In this document: one piece after another, positions 28,601-36,878 of the stretch
Layout: each line of letters opens with the position of its first letter
How positions within the stretch are numbered: position 1 is the stretch's first letter
Assembly: GCF_901472535.1 (NCBI RefSeq)
Contig: NZ_LR590470.1
Coordinates: 1,240,001 to 1,304,000 of the forward strand
Reading direction: 5' to 3'
Origin: Sphingobacterium daejeonense
Lineage (GTDB): Bacteria; Bacteroidota; Bacteroidia; Sphingobacteriales; Sphingobacteriaceae
Length of the DNA: 64,000 bases
Made by a program: the position numbers and the translations under genes
The notes under the pieces: generated by a model
Database searches by the model: none
Told to the model about the DNA's origin: nothing
What the model saw: only the letters and a program-made list of their open reading frames with translations

Positions 28601-29094
28601 ATATCCGTTCTAATCCAGATGCTAAATTTGGTAAGAACCTTTATACAAAAGAAGAATATGGAGATTTTGTATACCGTTTTGATTTCAAACTAACTCCTGG
28701 CGCTAACAATGGCGTAGGAATCCGTACACCATTAGAAGGGGATGCTGCATATGCAGGTATGGAAATCCAAGTATTGGATGATGGTGCAGATGTGTACAAA
28801 GATTTGAAACCTTATCAGTACCATGGATCAGTTTATGGTATCATCGCTGCAAAGCGTGGTTCATTAAATCCTGTAGGAGAGTGGAATACCGAGGAAATCC
28901 GTGTTCAAGGTGATAAAATCAAGATCACTGTCAATGGAAAAGTTATTGTTGACGGCGATTTGAAACAAGCCACTAAAAATGGTGCTGCTGATGGCAAGAA
29001 TCATCCTGGATTAGACAACAAATCAGGTCATATCGGTTTCTTAGGACATGGAACAGAAGTGTTCTTCAGAAATATCAGAGTGAAAAGATTGTAA
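25693..29094 (+). pseudogene. exported HEAT-repeat and double DUF1080 protein, three +1 frameshifts
   Basis: Joined, the product is about 1130 residues: a signal peptide (M-K-K-V-F-N-T-I-A-A ending A-Y-A-Q), a long helical HEAT-like region rich in Ala and Leu, then two DUF1080 (3-keto-disaccharide hydrolase) domains, the first from G-F-V-S-M-F-N-G-K-D-L-S-G-W and the second from G-F-E-V-L-F-D-G-T-N-L-D-K-W. Breaks lie at GGG 25926-25928, GG 26350-26351 and the seven-A run 27562-27568. Removing one base at each restores continuous text (for example N-A-P-V-E-Y-A-T-N and L-T-A-L-S-K-I-A-G-P). All are +1, so base-calling error is likely. It probably cleaves 3-keto-glycosides made by the upstream oxidoreductase. 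Confidence 0.85.
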
Positions 29095-29112
29095 TTAATT
29101 CTATAAATAGTA

Positions 29113-29141
29113 GAAGCGCCGGTTTTACTGGCGCTTTTTTT
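29113..29141 (+). terminator. terminator after the DUF1080 gene
   Basis: AAGCGCC (29114-29120) pairs with GGCGCTT (29130-29136), followed by T to 29141. It lies 20 nt after the stop codon. Confidence 0.92.
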
Positions 29142-29229
29142 ATGCCTAAATCGTAAAAAATAACTGACATAAACCTTTATTCTTATGGATTCTCGTATAC
29201 TTGCTGTTATAATCAAAAATCTATTTTCC

Positions 29230-31563
29230 ATGCGTAAGATTAACCTTCTTATCTCTTTTTTATGTATTGCACCGATAGGTACTAGCTTTGCCCAATTGTC
29301 GCCTTTGACAGTTGAGAAAATCATGCGGGACCCAAAGTGGATGGGTACATCTCCTTCCAATTATAGGTGGTCTGCCGACAGTAAATCCTTGTTCTTTGAT
29401 TGGACTCTGGATAGCAACGATAAACCATTGGTGTATCAACTGGACATCAATACCAAAAAATATAAGCTGAGTACAGATAGCATCGCGAAATTGGAAGAAA
29501 CTCCAGATTATATCTTTAACAATGACAAGTCATTGACAGTATACGAAAGAGAAGGTGATCTTTATTTGAAAAACAAACAAAACAAAATCATTCGACTGAC
29601 AGAAACTGTTGAAAGGGAAAATCCGCTTTCATTTTTGATCAACAATGAATTGGTTTTTCAAAGAAATGAAAATGTATATAGCCTGGATTTAAATAACAAT
29701 TCATTACGTCAATTGACAAATTTCCAAAAAGGATCTGCTCCAAAGGATCCAGCTAAATTGAGTCAACAAGATGAATGGTTGAAAAAGGATCAAGAAGAAC
29801 TCTTTGAGGTTTTCAAGGAAGAAGACCGTAAAAAAGAAAAACCCAAAAATGAAAAGAAGAATAAAGCGATTTATTTAGAAGATGCTTTTTTAGGAGGGGT
29901 ATCGGTGAGTCCAGATGGAAAATATGTGAGCTACAGATTAATTTATCCTGCCAAAGGCAATAGAAACACCATAGTGCCAGATTTTATTACTCGTTCTGGA
30001 TATGTTGAAGATCTAAATATGCGAACAAAAGTAGGAAATGCCCTGATGCAGTTCAAATCTTATATCTACCATGTTCAAGCGGATACGGCACTAGAGTTAA
30101 AAGCGGCTACTATACCTGGAATCAAAGATCTTCCAGCATATTTAAGTGATTATCCCGAAAGGTTGGAAGAAAAGAAAAAGGAAAATAAAGATAGGAATGT
30201 GAATTGGGGAATTGCGTCATGGTCTCCGGATGGTAAAACATCGGTAATCACTGCGAAATCTCAAGACAACAAGGATTTTTGGATTTTAAAAATAAATCCT
30301 GAAGATGCTAGTTTAGTTCAATTGGATAGGCAACATGATGATGCGTGGATATCTGGTCCAGGGATAGGTAGAGATGTGAAGTGGCTAGATGACCAAACAT
30401 TCTATTTCCAAAGTGAAGCCAGTGGGTACTCTCATCTTTATACTTATAATATCAGGGAAAACAGTAAAAAACAGCTTACAGAAGGTAATTGGGAGGTTCA
30501 ATCGGTTCAATTAGCCAAGGATGGGAAGAATTTCTATATTTCAGGGAATAAAGAACACCCTGGAATTACACATTTTTATTCACTACCTGTAAAAGGAGGT
30601 AGCCTTCAACAGATTACTTCTATGAAGGGGGGAAATGAAGTTACATTGTCCCCAGATGAACAATGGTTAGCCATCAATCATTCAACCATGAATACGCCTT
30701 GGGAGCTTTATCTACAGAACAATAAAGCTAATGCGAAGGCTAATCAAATTACAGAATCTGTAAGTGAAGAGTTTAAGAGCTACGATTGGCGCGAACCTGA
30801 TATGATCAAATTCCAAAATAGACATGGAGATGATGTCTATGCTAGAGTTTATCCTGCAAAAAATCCTCACCCGAATAAACCAGCTGTAGTTTTTGTCCAT
30901 GGTGCTGGATATCTTCAAAATGTACACTTTTGGTGGAGTCAATATTTCAGGGAGTACATGTTCAATAATATGTTGGCCGATAATGGTTATACGGTAATAG
31001 ATATTGATTATACGGCAAGTTCTGGCTATGGAAGAAACCATAGAACTGGAATATATCGCCATATGGGTGGAAAGGATTTAACGGACCAAGTTGATGGTGT
31101 AAAATATTTAGTAGATCATTATGGAGTCAACCCTGCCAATGTGGGTATCTACGGTGGCTCATATGGAGGTTTTATTACCTTAATGGGATTGTTTACCGAA
31201 CCAGATGTATTTAAATCAGGTGCTGCGTTACGTTCTGTGACAGATTGGGCACATTATAACCATGGTTATACTGCCAATATTCTAAATACACCAGTAGAAG
31301 ATCCTATCGCATTCAAAAGAAGTTCACCAATTTATTTTGCTGATAAGCTCAAAGGGAATTTATTGATGTTGCATGGAATGGTAGATGTCAACGTTCAATT
31401 CCAGGATATCGTACGATTAAACCAACGTTTGATTGAGTTAGGAAAAGAAAATTGGGAACTTGCAGTCTACCCAGTGGAAGATCATGGTTTCGTACAGCCA
31501 AGCAGTTGGACAGATGAATATAAAAGGATATTTAAGCTTTTTGAAAATACACTAAAGAAATAA
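29230..31563 (+). CDS. S9 family (DPP IV-like) serine peptidase, exported
   Basis: The 777-residue protein has a signal peptide (M-R-K-I-N-L-L-I-S-F, cleavage after F-A-Q), an N-terminal beta-propeller with repeated S-P-D-G-K / S-P-D-E-Q blades, and a C-terminal alpha/beta hydrolase. The nucleophile elbow is G-G-S-Y-G-G-F, the Asp is in G-M-V-D-V-N-V-Q, and the His in V-E-D-H-G-F. The ATG at 29230 gives a proper signal peptide, so it is preferred over 29185. It probably removes dipeptides from peptides in the periplasm. Confidence 0.92.
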   Translation: MRKINLLISFLCIAPIGTSFAQLSPLTVEKIMRDPKWMGTSPSNYRWSADSKSLFFDWTLDSNDKPLVYQLDINTKKYKLSTDSIAKLEETPDYIFNNDKSLTVYEREGDLYLKNKQNKIIRLTETVERENPLSFLINNELVFQRNENVYSLDLNNNSLRQLTNFQKGSAPKDPAKLSQQDEWLKKDQEELFEVFKEEDRKKEKPKNEKKNKAIYLEDAFLGGVSVSPDGKYVSYRLIYPAKGNRNTIVPDFITRSGYVEDLNMRTKVGNALMQFKSYIYHVQADTALELKAATIPGIKDLPAYLSDYPERLEEKKKENKDRNVNWGIASWSPDGKTSVITAKSQDNKDFWILKINPEDASLVQLDRQHDDAWISGPGIGRDVKWLDDQTFYFQSEASGYSHLYTYNIRENSKKQLTEGNWEVQSVQLAKDGKNFYISGNKEHPGITHFYSLPVKGGSLQQITSMKGGNEVTLSPDEQWLAINHSTMNTPWELYLQNNKANAKANQITESVSEEFKSYDWREPDMIKFQNRHGDDVYARVYPAKNPHPNKPAVVFVHGAGYLQNVHFWWSQYFREYMFNNMLADNGYTVIDIDYTASSGYGRNHRTGIYRHMGGKDLTDQVDGVKYLVDHYGVNPANVGIYGGSYGGFITLMGLFTEPDVFKSGAALRSVTDWAHYNHGYTANILNTPVEDPIAFKRSSPIYFADKLKGNLLMLHGMVDVNVQFQDIVRLNQRLIELGKENWELAVYPVEDHGFVQPSSWTDEYKRIFKLFENTLKK

Positions 31564-31620
31564 ATTCATGAAAATTAATTCGTAACTTAATAAGGTTATT
31601 CACCAATTAACCAACTTGTT

Positions 31621-31794
31621 ATGAATTATAATCGACTCCTGCTGTTGATTATATCAATCGCAGCATGCATCACCATGTTCTATTTCCTCTTTGGCCCAGA
31701 CCAACAAAACAAAGCCATTGGTTATCTCGCCATGCTTATTTTAATAGGAACAAATGCTATCTATTTCCTGTATTCAAAAGATTGGATGAGGTAG
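31621..31794 (+). CDS. small two-helix membrane protein, 57 residues
   Basis: ATG at 31621 opens a 57-codon frame ending TAG at 31792-31794. It encodes two membrane helices (residues about 6-24 and 33-50) joined by G-P-D-Q-Q-N-K. The stop codon abuts the heptamer repeat array. It lies 57 nt downstream of the S9 peptidase on the same strand. Short double-helix proteins of this kind are common in Sphingobacteriaceae; the function is unknown. Confidence 0.6.
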   Translation: MNYNRLLLLIISIAACITMFYFLFGPDQQNKAIGYLAMLILIGTNAIYFLYSKDWMR

Positions 31795-31831
31795 GTATGA
31801 GATATGAGATTTGAGATGTGAGATTTGAGAC
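31795..31831 (+). repeat. heptamer array (TATGAGA)n, left bracket
   Basis: About five head-to-tail heptamers of the type TATGAGA/TTTGAGA/TGTGAGA start one base after the stop of the 57-residue gene. The same heptamer appears inverted at 32630-32664 and directly at 54942-54984. Confidence 0.85.
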
Positions 31832-31842
31832 AGCACCATACC

Positions 31843-32042
31843 ACCCCAGTGTGGTGCAACTATTATAGCAAAATGTTATCCGGTTATTCAACCCCAGTGT
31901 GGTGCAACTATTATAGCAAAATGTTATCCGGTTATTCAACCCCAGAGGGGTGAAACTATTATAGCAAAATGTTTATACGGCGCCATGTAACCCTGTAGGG
32001 GTGTCACTATTATAGAAAAAAAATACGGCCATACACGCAAAA
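31843..32042 (+). repeat. tandem palindromic repeat units, block 1
   Basis: Four units start at 31843, 31891, 31939 and 31990 (period 48-51). Each begins with a small palindrome such as ACCCC-AGA-GGGGT or ACCCT-GT-AGGGGT, then a conserved AACTATTATAG and a 15-20 nt tail. Units 1 and 2 are identical over 48 nt. Confidence 0.85.
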
Positions 32043-32160
32043 ACCCCATCGGGGTAAAATGCCGTAGGCATGAAATATCTCTTAAATGCCATCGGCATGT
32101 AATATCTATAGAAATGTATATCGCCTCAAAAACCAACGCCGTAGGTGTGGCATGTTTGTT
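32041..32160 (+). repeat. left copy of a palindrome-rich inverted repeat
   Basis: It contains ACCCC-ATC-GGGGT, TGCC-GTA-GGCA, TGCC-ATC-GGCA and CGCC-GTA-GGTG palindromes and ends in a GGCATGTTTGTTAA tail. The same series, in reverse orientation and with changed palindrome centres, occupies about 32478-32612. Confidence 0.8.
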
Positions 32161-32161
32161 A

Positions 32162-32290
32162 ACCCCAGAGGGGTGAAACTATTCTAGAAAGGGTTATTTG
32201 GCGTCATCCAACCCCAGAGGGGTGAAACTATTCTAGAAAAGGTTATACGACGCCATGCAACCCTGTAGGGGTGTCACTATAAATTACTAT
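32162..32290 (+). repeat. tandem palindromic repeat units, block 2
   Basis: Three more units of the block 1 type start at 32162, 32211 and 32260 (period 49). They have AACTATTCTAG in place of AACTATTATAG in the first two, and the last unit is truncated. A related piece, CTCTC-GTAA-GAGAGG followed by GAAACTATT, lies at 32343-32370. Confidence 0.8.
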
Positions 32291-32417
32291 TAAATAATAA
32301 TCACTATCCAAACCTCTTCACTAAACGAACGATTTTGTCATTCTCTCTCGTAAGAGAGGGAAACTATTTAGTGAACTAATCACGGCTTATTTGAATAAGC
32401 GAAGATTACTTGTCGCC

Positions 32418-32441
32418 ATGGTTGGTGTCCTCACCAACCAT
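32418..32441. repeat. perfect 10-bp hairpin in the repeat block
   Basis: ATGGTTGGTG (32418-32427) and CACCAACCAT (32432-32441) are perfect inverted arms around TCCT. It lies between the two halves of the composite element and is not followed by a T run. Confidence 0.8.
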
Positions 32442-32477
32442 CACTTAAGGTGGCTTGTTTTGGTTGCTTTGCATCCG

Positions 32478-32612
32478 CTTAACAAACATGCCACGCCGAT
32501 GGCGTTGGTTTTTGTGATTATTTCAATATCTATAGATATGGCATGCCTACGGCATTTAAGAGATATTTCATGCCTACGGCATTTTACCCCGATGGGGCTT
32601 TTTGAGATTTCT
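32478..32612 (-). repeat. right, inverted copy of the palindrome-rich repeat
   Basis: Read on the minus strand this repeats 32041-32160: CCCC-ATC-GGGG, TGCC-GTA-GGCA twice, then ATATCTATAG, AAAACCAACGCC and GGCATGTTTGTTAA. Differences fall in palindrome centres and in matching arm pairs. Confidence 0.8.
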
Positions 32613-32629
32613 GTTTTGAAATTTGATAG

Positions 32630-32664
32630 GCTCTCACATCTCACATCTCATATCTCATATCTCC
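32630..32664 (-). repeat. heptamer array (TATGAGA)n, right bracket
   Basis: Four to five heptamers of the TATGAGA/TGTGAGA type on the minus strand, inverted relative to 31795-31831. The first units supply the last codons and the stop of smc. Confidence 0.85.
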
Positions 32665-35600
32665 CTACGCTACATCCCTCAAAATCCACTGCTACTACTC
32701 TAGAAACTCCTTGCTCAACCATCGTTACGCCATAGATAATATCTGTGCTGGCAATCGTACGTTTATTATGTGATACAACAATAAACTGCGATTGATTAGA
32801 GAACTCACGGATAATATTGTTGAATTTATCGATGTTGGTATCATCCAATGGAGCATCTACCTCATCGAAAATACAGAATGGTGCTGGCTTCAATAGGTAT
32901 AATGAGAACAGTAGGGCAGTAGAAGTCAAAGTTTTCTCTCCACCTGATAGTTGATTGATGGATAATGGTCGTTTCCCTTTAGGACGTGCAATAATATCTA
33001 TATCGGATTCCAATGGATTGTTTGGATCACTCAATACGATGTCACAAGAATCTTCTTCATTGAATAATGAACGGAATACCTTGATAAAGTTTTCACGAAC
33101 AGTCGTGAAGGCATACATAAACTTATCATTGGCAGACTGATCGATTTCTTGAATAGTGCTTAGCAATGAAGCCTTGGCTTCCATCAAATCAGTTTTCTCT
33201 TTCTGAATAAATCCATGACGTTCATCCATTTCATCATAAGCTTCTTTTGCCATCGGGTTAATGCTGCCATAGTCATCCAATTGCTTTTTAAGTTTCCGGC
33301 AGGAAGTCTCCAGATCAGCCATAGCAGGACGTTCCTCCGGAATTTCAGACTCTAATAAATCTTGAAGTTCAATATTGAATTCTACAGAAAGACGCTCCTT
33401 GAGCGCATTTAAATCAATCTGCAAAGTCGTTTTCTTGTCCTTTAATTCTGAAATTAGGGAATCAGAAATATCTTTCGATTTTCTCAATTGATTGATTTCG
33501 TCTTCCAAGTCATTGATTACTTTCCTTGATTTAAAGAAATCTTCTTCAACTTCCTGTAAACCCTTCTCCAGCAGCTCCTTTTGTTCATACATGCCACTCA
33601 AGTCGGTGTCGTTATGGTCAACATAACTCAAAGCCTCTTTCAAGTCTTCCTTCACCTTTTCAAATTCAGCATTGAATTTCTCGATTCTTTCCTCGAAATT
33701 CTCACGTTGAGTCTCACGGAATTCTAAATCCCTTTGGATGGTATTAACCTTATTTTGTTGTTGGTGAAATTTAATGTTTTCTTGATTGTAGACATTTGAT
33801 TTTTCACTCAAAATCTCGGTCAAATCGTGGTAAGCATCTTCCAGTTCGCTAAGAACAGTTTGATTTTCCTTAGCAGTTTCCTTAAAATTGATCAATTCTG
33901 GTTCTGATTTTTCCAATTGAATCAGAATATTTGATACCTTTTCGGCAATATCAAGCCTTCTAGTTTGACTGTTATTGATGAAAGTTTGGTATTGTTCCTG
34001 TTTAGTTTTTACAGAAATCAACTCATTGCTCAATCTATTGAGCTGCAGTCGCTGCTCATCAATGAATTCTTTTTGCGAGCTACCTTTCAACCCAATCAAT
34101 TGACCATTTAGTTCTTCTTGGTTCTCTTGGATTAAGTCAATTTGTAGGTTTAGTTCTTTAATTTCTTTGGCTAAGATTTCCAGGTTTTTTGCACGACCAA
34201 TTCTTTTTCCTTCAAATAACCCTACTGAACCTCCACTGATTCCCAATTTATTTTTGGCATATTTTCCTCCTTTTTGGAGTATAACCATATTTTCGGATGG
34301 CAGATCAGCATCTAAATCAACGTCAGATTCTGAATCCAATAGGTAAACATCTTTTAATAGGATTTGACAAAGAGTCTTGTATTTTTCATCAACGGTAATG
34401 ATATCCATGGCAGGAATCAAACCGGATTGAACTTGATTGGATAATTCCGGTTGATTATCCTTAACAGCTTCAAGAACAAAGAAATTAGCCCTTCCTCGTG
34501 AAGAATCACTTAACAATTTTATCGCTTGAACGGCGTCCTCTTTTGACTCAACCACATAATGGTTCATGATAGGTTCCAAGAAATTTTCTACAGCTACTCG
34601 ATAATCCTCTTTACAGAAAAGTATATCTGAGAATAGGGGTGGGTTCTTCTTCCAACCGGCATGCTTTCTTAAGAACTTGATAGATTCTGGAAATCCTTCA
34701 AGATTATCAACTAATGATTTCGTTAAGTTATATTCATTTTGTTTAGCATCAACAATACGAGCTTTCTTGCTCAGGTCTTCAGAGGCATCTCGCAATTTTT
34801 GCTCACATTGCTGTATCTGGCGCTGAATTTCCTCTTCAGTCCGTAATGCTTCATCAAATTGTTCTTGTTGGATATTAACCCGTTCCTCAAGCTCTGCAAC
34901 AACTTGATTGAATTCCCCCAATTCTTGTTCCTTAGATGCAGTGTCATTACTAGTTCTTAAAGATTCCTGCTCTAATGCTTCTTTTTGAATTCCCAAGACG
35001 GCCAATTCCTTTTCCAAAGCATAGATTTGGCTTTGAAGTGCTTGACTGTTTTTAGAGAATTCATCTAGTTTTGCTTTCGCAGATAACTGCTGTGCTCTAA
35101 GTTCCTCAACCTCCGTCTTATTGCCATCCAAATCATGCTTTACAGCGTCAAGAGTATTTTGTTCTTCAAATAACTCCTCATTGAGCCTCTTTATTTGATA
35201 TTCAACGTGGTTTAATTGCTGCTTATCATTTTGAAGATCATTGGTCAAACGAGTTTCCTTCTCTTGAAGATGAAGTAACTGAGCATTCTTAATCTTTTTC
35301 TCAGATTCATAAGACCTGATCTTGTTGATATATTCATTTGTCGCTTTCTGTTGTGCAGAAAGGTTTTGTTCCTTAGATAAAATCTCGGTTTTTGACTCCT
35401 GAAGAGTCTTTTCCTTTTGTTCCATCTTCGAAAGAACATCTCTCAATCGAGATTGTTGTTCCTCTTCTTGATCAGTGATTCGCTCTAAATCCGTTTGAAA
35501 ACCCTCAAGTTTATAATAAGCTAGTCCAATACTTGCCTCTTTATATTCATCCTTAAGTTTAAAGTATTTATCAGCTTTCTTAGCTTGGTTTTCAAGAGAT

Positions 35601-36208
35601 TTAAGGTTCTTGTTGATTTCAAATAGAAGGTCATCTACCCTTGAAAGGTCAGCCTCGGTATCTTTTAATTTAGACAGGGTTTGTTTCTTACGAACCTTAT
35701 ATTTGGAAATTCCAGATGCTTCTTCAAATAAGTTTCTTCTGGAGTTGTCTTTATTTGCAATGATCTCATCGATCATCTTTAATTCGATAATAGAGTAGGT
35801 GTCCGAACCGATTCCAGTGTCAAGGAAAAGATCTGTAATATCTTTTAGCCTACATTTTACATCATTTAAACGATATTCGCTTTCGCCAGTTCTGAAAAGT
35901 TTCCTGGTGATGGTAACGGTAGCAAATTCAGTCGGCAGGATATTTTTGGTATTGTCGAAAGTCAAAGATACCTCAGCTAGGTTCGCGGCTTTACGATTTT
36001 TAGTGCCATTGAAGATAATGTTCTCCATTTTGTCAGAACGTAGGTTCTTGGTGCTCTGTTCTCCCAATACCCAGCGCATGGCATCAACAACATTAGATTT
36101 TCCACAACCATTGGGACCCACAATTGCGGTGACTCCCTCATTAAAATTGATCGTTACTTTATCGCCAAAACTTTTAAATCCTTTGATCTCTAACTTTGTT
36201 AACTGCAT
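32648..36208 (-). CDS. smc: chromosome segregation protein SMC
   Basis: The 1186-residue condensin ATPase organises and helps segregate the chromosome. Walker A is G-P-N-G-C-G-K-S-N-V-V near residue 32, followed by two long coiled coils around a hinge (about residues 500-680). The C-terminal head has the signature L-S-G-G-E-K-T-L-T and Walker B F-C-I-F-D-E-V-D-A-P-L-D. The ATG at 36208 (M-Q-L-T-K-L-E-I-K-G-F-K-S-F) is the normal start; the in-frame ATG 45 nt up is less likely. The normal end V-A-V-D-F-E-G is followed by C-S-V-G-R-Y-E-I and a stop encoded by the heptamer array, so the repeat has rewritten the 3' end. Confidence 0.96.
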   Translation of the reverse strand: MQLTKLEIKGFKSFGDKVTINFNEGVTAIVGPNGCGKSNVVDAMRWVLGEQSTKNLRSDKMENIIFNGTKNRKAANLAEVSLTFDNTKNILPTEFATVTITRKLFRTGESEYRLNDVKCRLKDITDLFLDTGIGSDTYSIIELKMIDEIIANKDNSRRNLFEEASGISKYKVRKKQTLSKLKDTEADLSRVDDLLFEINKNLKSLENQAKKADKYFKLKDEYKEASIGLAYYKLEGFQTDLERITDQEEEQQSRLRDVLSKMEQKEKTLQESKTEILSKEQNLSAQQKATNEYINKIRSYESEKKIKNAQLLHLQEKETRLTNDLQNDKQQLNHVEYQIKRLNEELFEEQNTLDAVKHDLDGNKTEVEELRAQQLSAKAKLDEFSKNSQALQSQIYALEKELAVLGIQKEALEQESLRTSNDTASKEQELGEFNQVVAELEERVNIQQEQFDEALRTEEEIQRQIQQCEQKLRDASEDLSKKARIVDAKQNEYNLTKSLVDNLEGFPESIKFLRKHAGWKKNPPLFSDILFCKEDYRVAVENFLEPIMNHYVVESKEDAVQAIKLLSDSSRGRANFFVLEAVKDNQPELSNQVQSGLIPAMDIITVDEKYKTLCQILLKDVYLLDSESDVDLDADLPSENMVILQKGGKYAKNKLGISGGSVGLFEGKRIGRAKNLEILAKEIKELNLQIDLIQENQEELNGQLIGLKGSSQKEFIDEQRLQLNRLSNELISVKTKQEQYQTFINNSQTRRLDIAEKVSNILIQLEKSEPELINFKETAKENQTVLSELEDAYHDLTEILSEKSNVYNQENIKFHQQQNKVNTIQRDLEFRETQRENFEERIEKFNAEFEKVKEDLKEALSYVDHNDTDLSGMYEQKELLEKGLQEVEEDFFKSRKVINDLEDEINQLRKSKDISDSLISELKDKKTTLQIDLNALKERLSVEFNIELQDLLESEIPEERPAMADLETSCRKLKKQLDDYGSINPMAKEAYDEMDERHGFIQKEKTDLMEAKASLLSTIQEIDQSANDKFMYAFTTVRENFIKVFRSLFNEEDSCDIVLSDPNNPLESDIDIIARPKGKRPLSINQLSGGEKTLTSTALLFSLYLLKPAPFCIFDEVDAPLDDTNIDKFNNIIREFSNQSQFIVVSHNKRTIASTDIIYGVTMVEQGVSRVVAVDFEGCSVGRYEI

Positions 36209-36303
36209 TAGCTTGAATTCGTAAAAAATGTGTGCGAAATTAAGGATTTTCATCTATGAATGAAATACCTTAAAATGATGGTGCTCGTTTTGAGTAAGAT
36301 AGC

Positions 36304-36777
36304 CTAAGTCAGTACTTCCTTAAAGTACACAAAATGTGCATTTGTATCTTGTTGGATCCTGAAAATACCCTTAGATATCCGTAGATATCCAGATATGGCA
36401 GTGAGTGCCCATGCTATTGGAGTGGTTACCTCAAGCGAAGGGATCGTCAGATAACTGAAATCATAAAAGTCACCATAGTTCTTAATAATCTCTAGTTCTT
36501 CACGTTCTTCAGCACTAATGGAAGGGTCATTCCATTTCCAAGACCATTTTGAGGTATCTGTTTCCAAAGTTCCTACTACTTGGAACGTCATTTTTAGACT
36601 CGAATTGTCTTCATTGTGAAAGGTAATCGAAGATTCATCCCAATCCACGCTGTAATTTGAAAATTGACCAAATCCAAAATCATCCTCCAATGTTTCCTGT
36701 TGGTCTGTAATATATTCATGCGCCTTTTCATGCAGAACACGAAAAGAATCATCTATCTTGGGTTTTTCAAGGCTCAT
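36304..36777 (-). CDS. hypothetical protein, DUF6882-like
   Basis: The 157-residue cytoplasmic protein has the pattern seen in DUF6882-like proteins: an early helix, S-V-D-W-D-E-S-S-I-T-F, then F-Q-V-V-G-T-L-x-x-x-x-S-K-W-S-W-K-W-N-D-P-S and W-A-L-T-A-I-S-G-Y. The family call is from memory of its layout and is tentative. It lies 95 nt upstream of smc on the same strand. No function is known. Confidence 0.6.
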   Translation of the reverse strand: MSLEKPKIDDSFRVLHEKAHEYITDQQETLEDDFGFGQFSNYSVDWDESSITFHNEDNSSLKMTFQVVGTLETDTSKWSWKWNDPSISAEEREELEIIKNYGDFYDFSYLTIPSLEVTTPIAWALTAISGYLRISKGIFRIQQDTNAHFVYFKEVLT

Positions 36778-36811
36778 AAGGTCATAAATATAGCAAAACC
36801 CTTAAAATAAG

Positions 36812-36836
36812 AAAAGCCCAAATAAATCGGGCCTTT
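36812..36836 (-). terminator. weak terminator after the DUF4397 lipoprotein gene
   Basis: GCCC and GGGC with flanking AAA/TTT pairs and one bulge form a short stem, followed on the minus strand by TTTTCTTATTTT. It lies about 40 nt after the stop of the gene at 36879. Confidence 0.45.
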
Positions 36837-36878
36837 CTGTTTTTATGGATGTATTGTAAAGCTGCCTATGTTGAAATA

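Noticed and set aside
31843-32290. CRISPR-like array: conserved heads of about 30 nt with 15-20 nt variable tails at 48-51 nt period
   Set aside because: The tails are similar to one another, two whole units are identical, spacing is uneven, and no cas genes are nearby. These are tandem palindromic repeats.
32391-32735. Open frame of 114 codons crossing the repeat block
   Set aside because: It reads through palindromic repeats and antisense smc, has no protein-like composition and no start signal.
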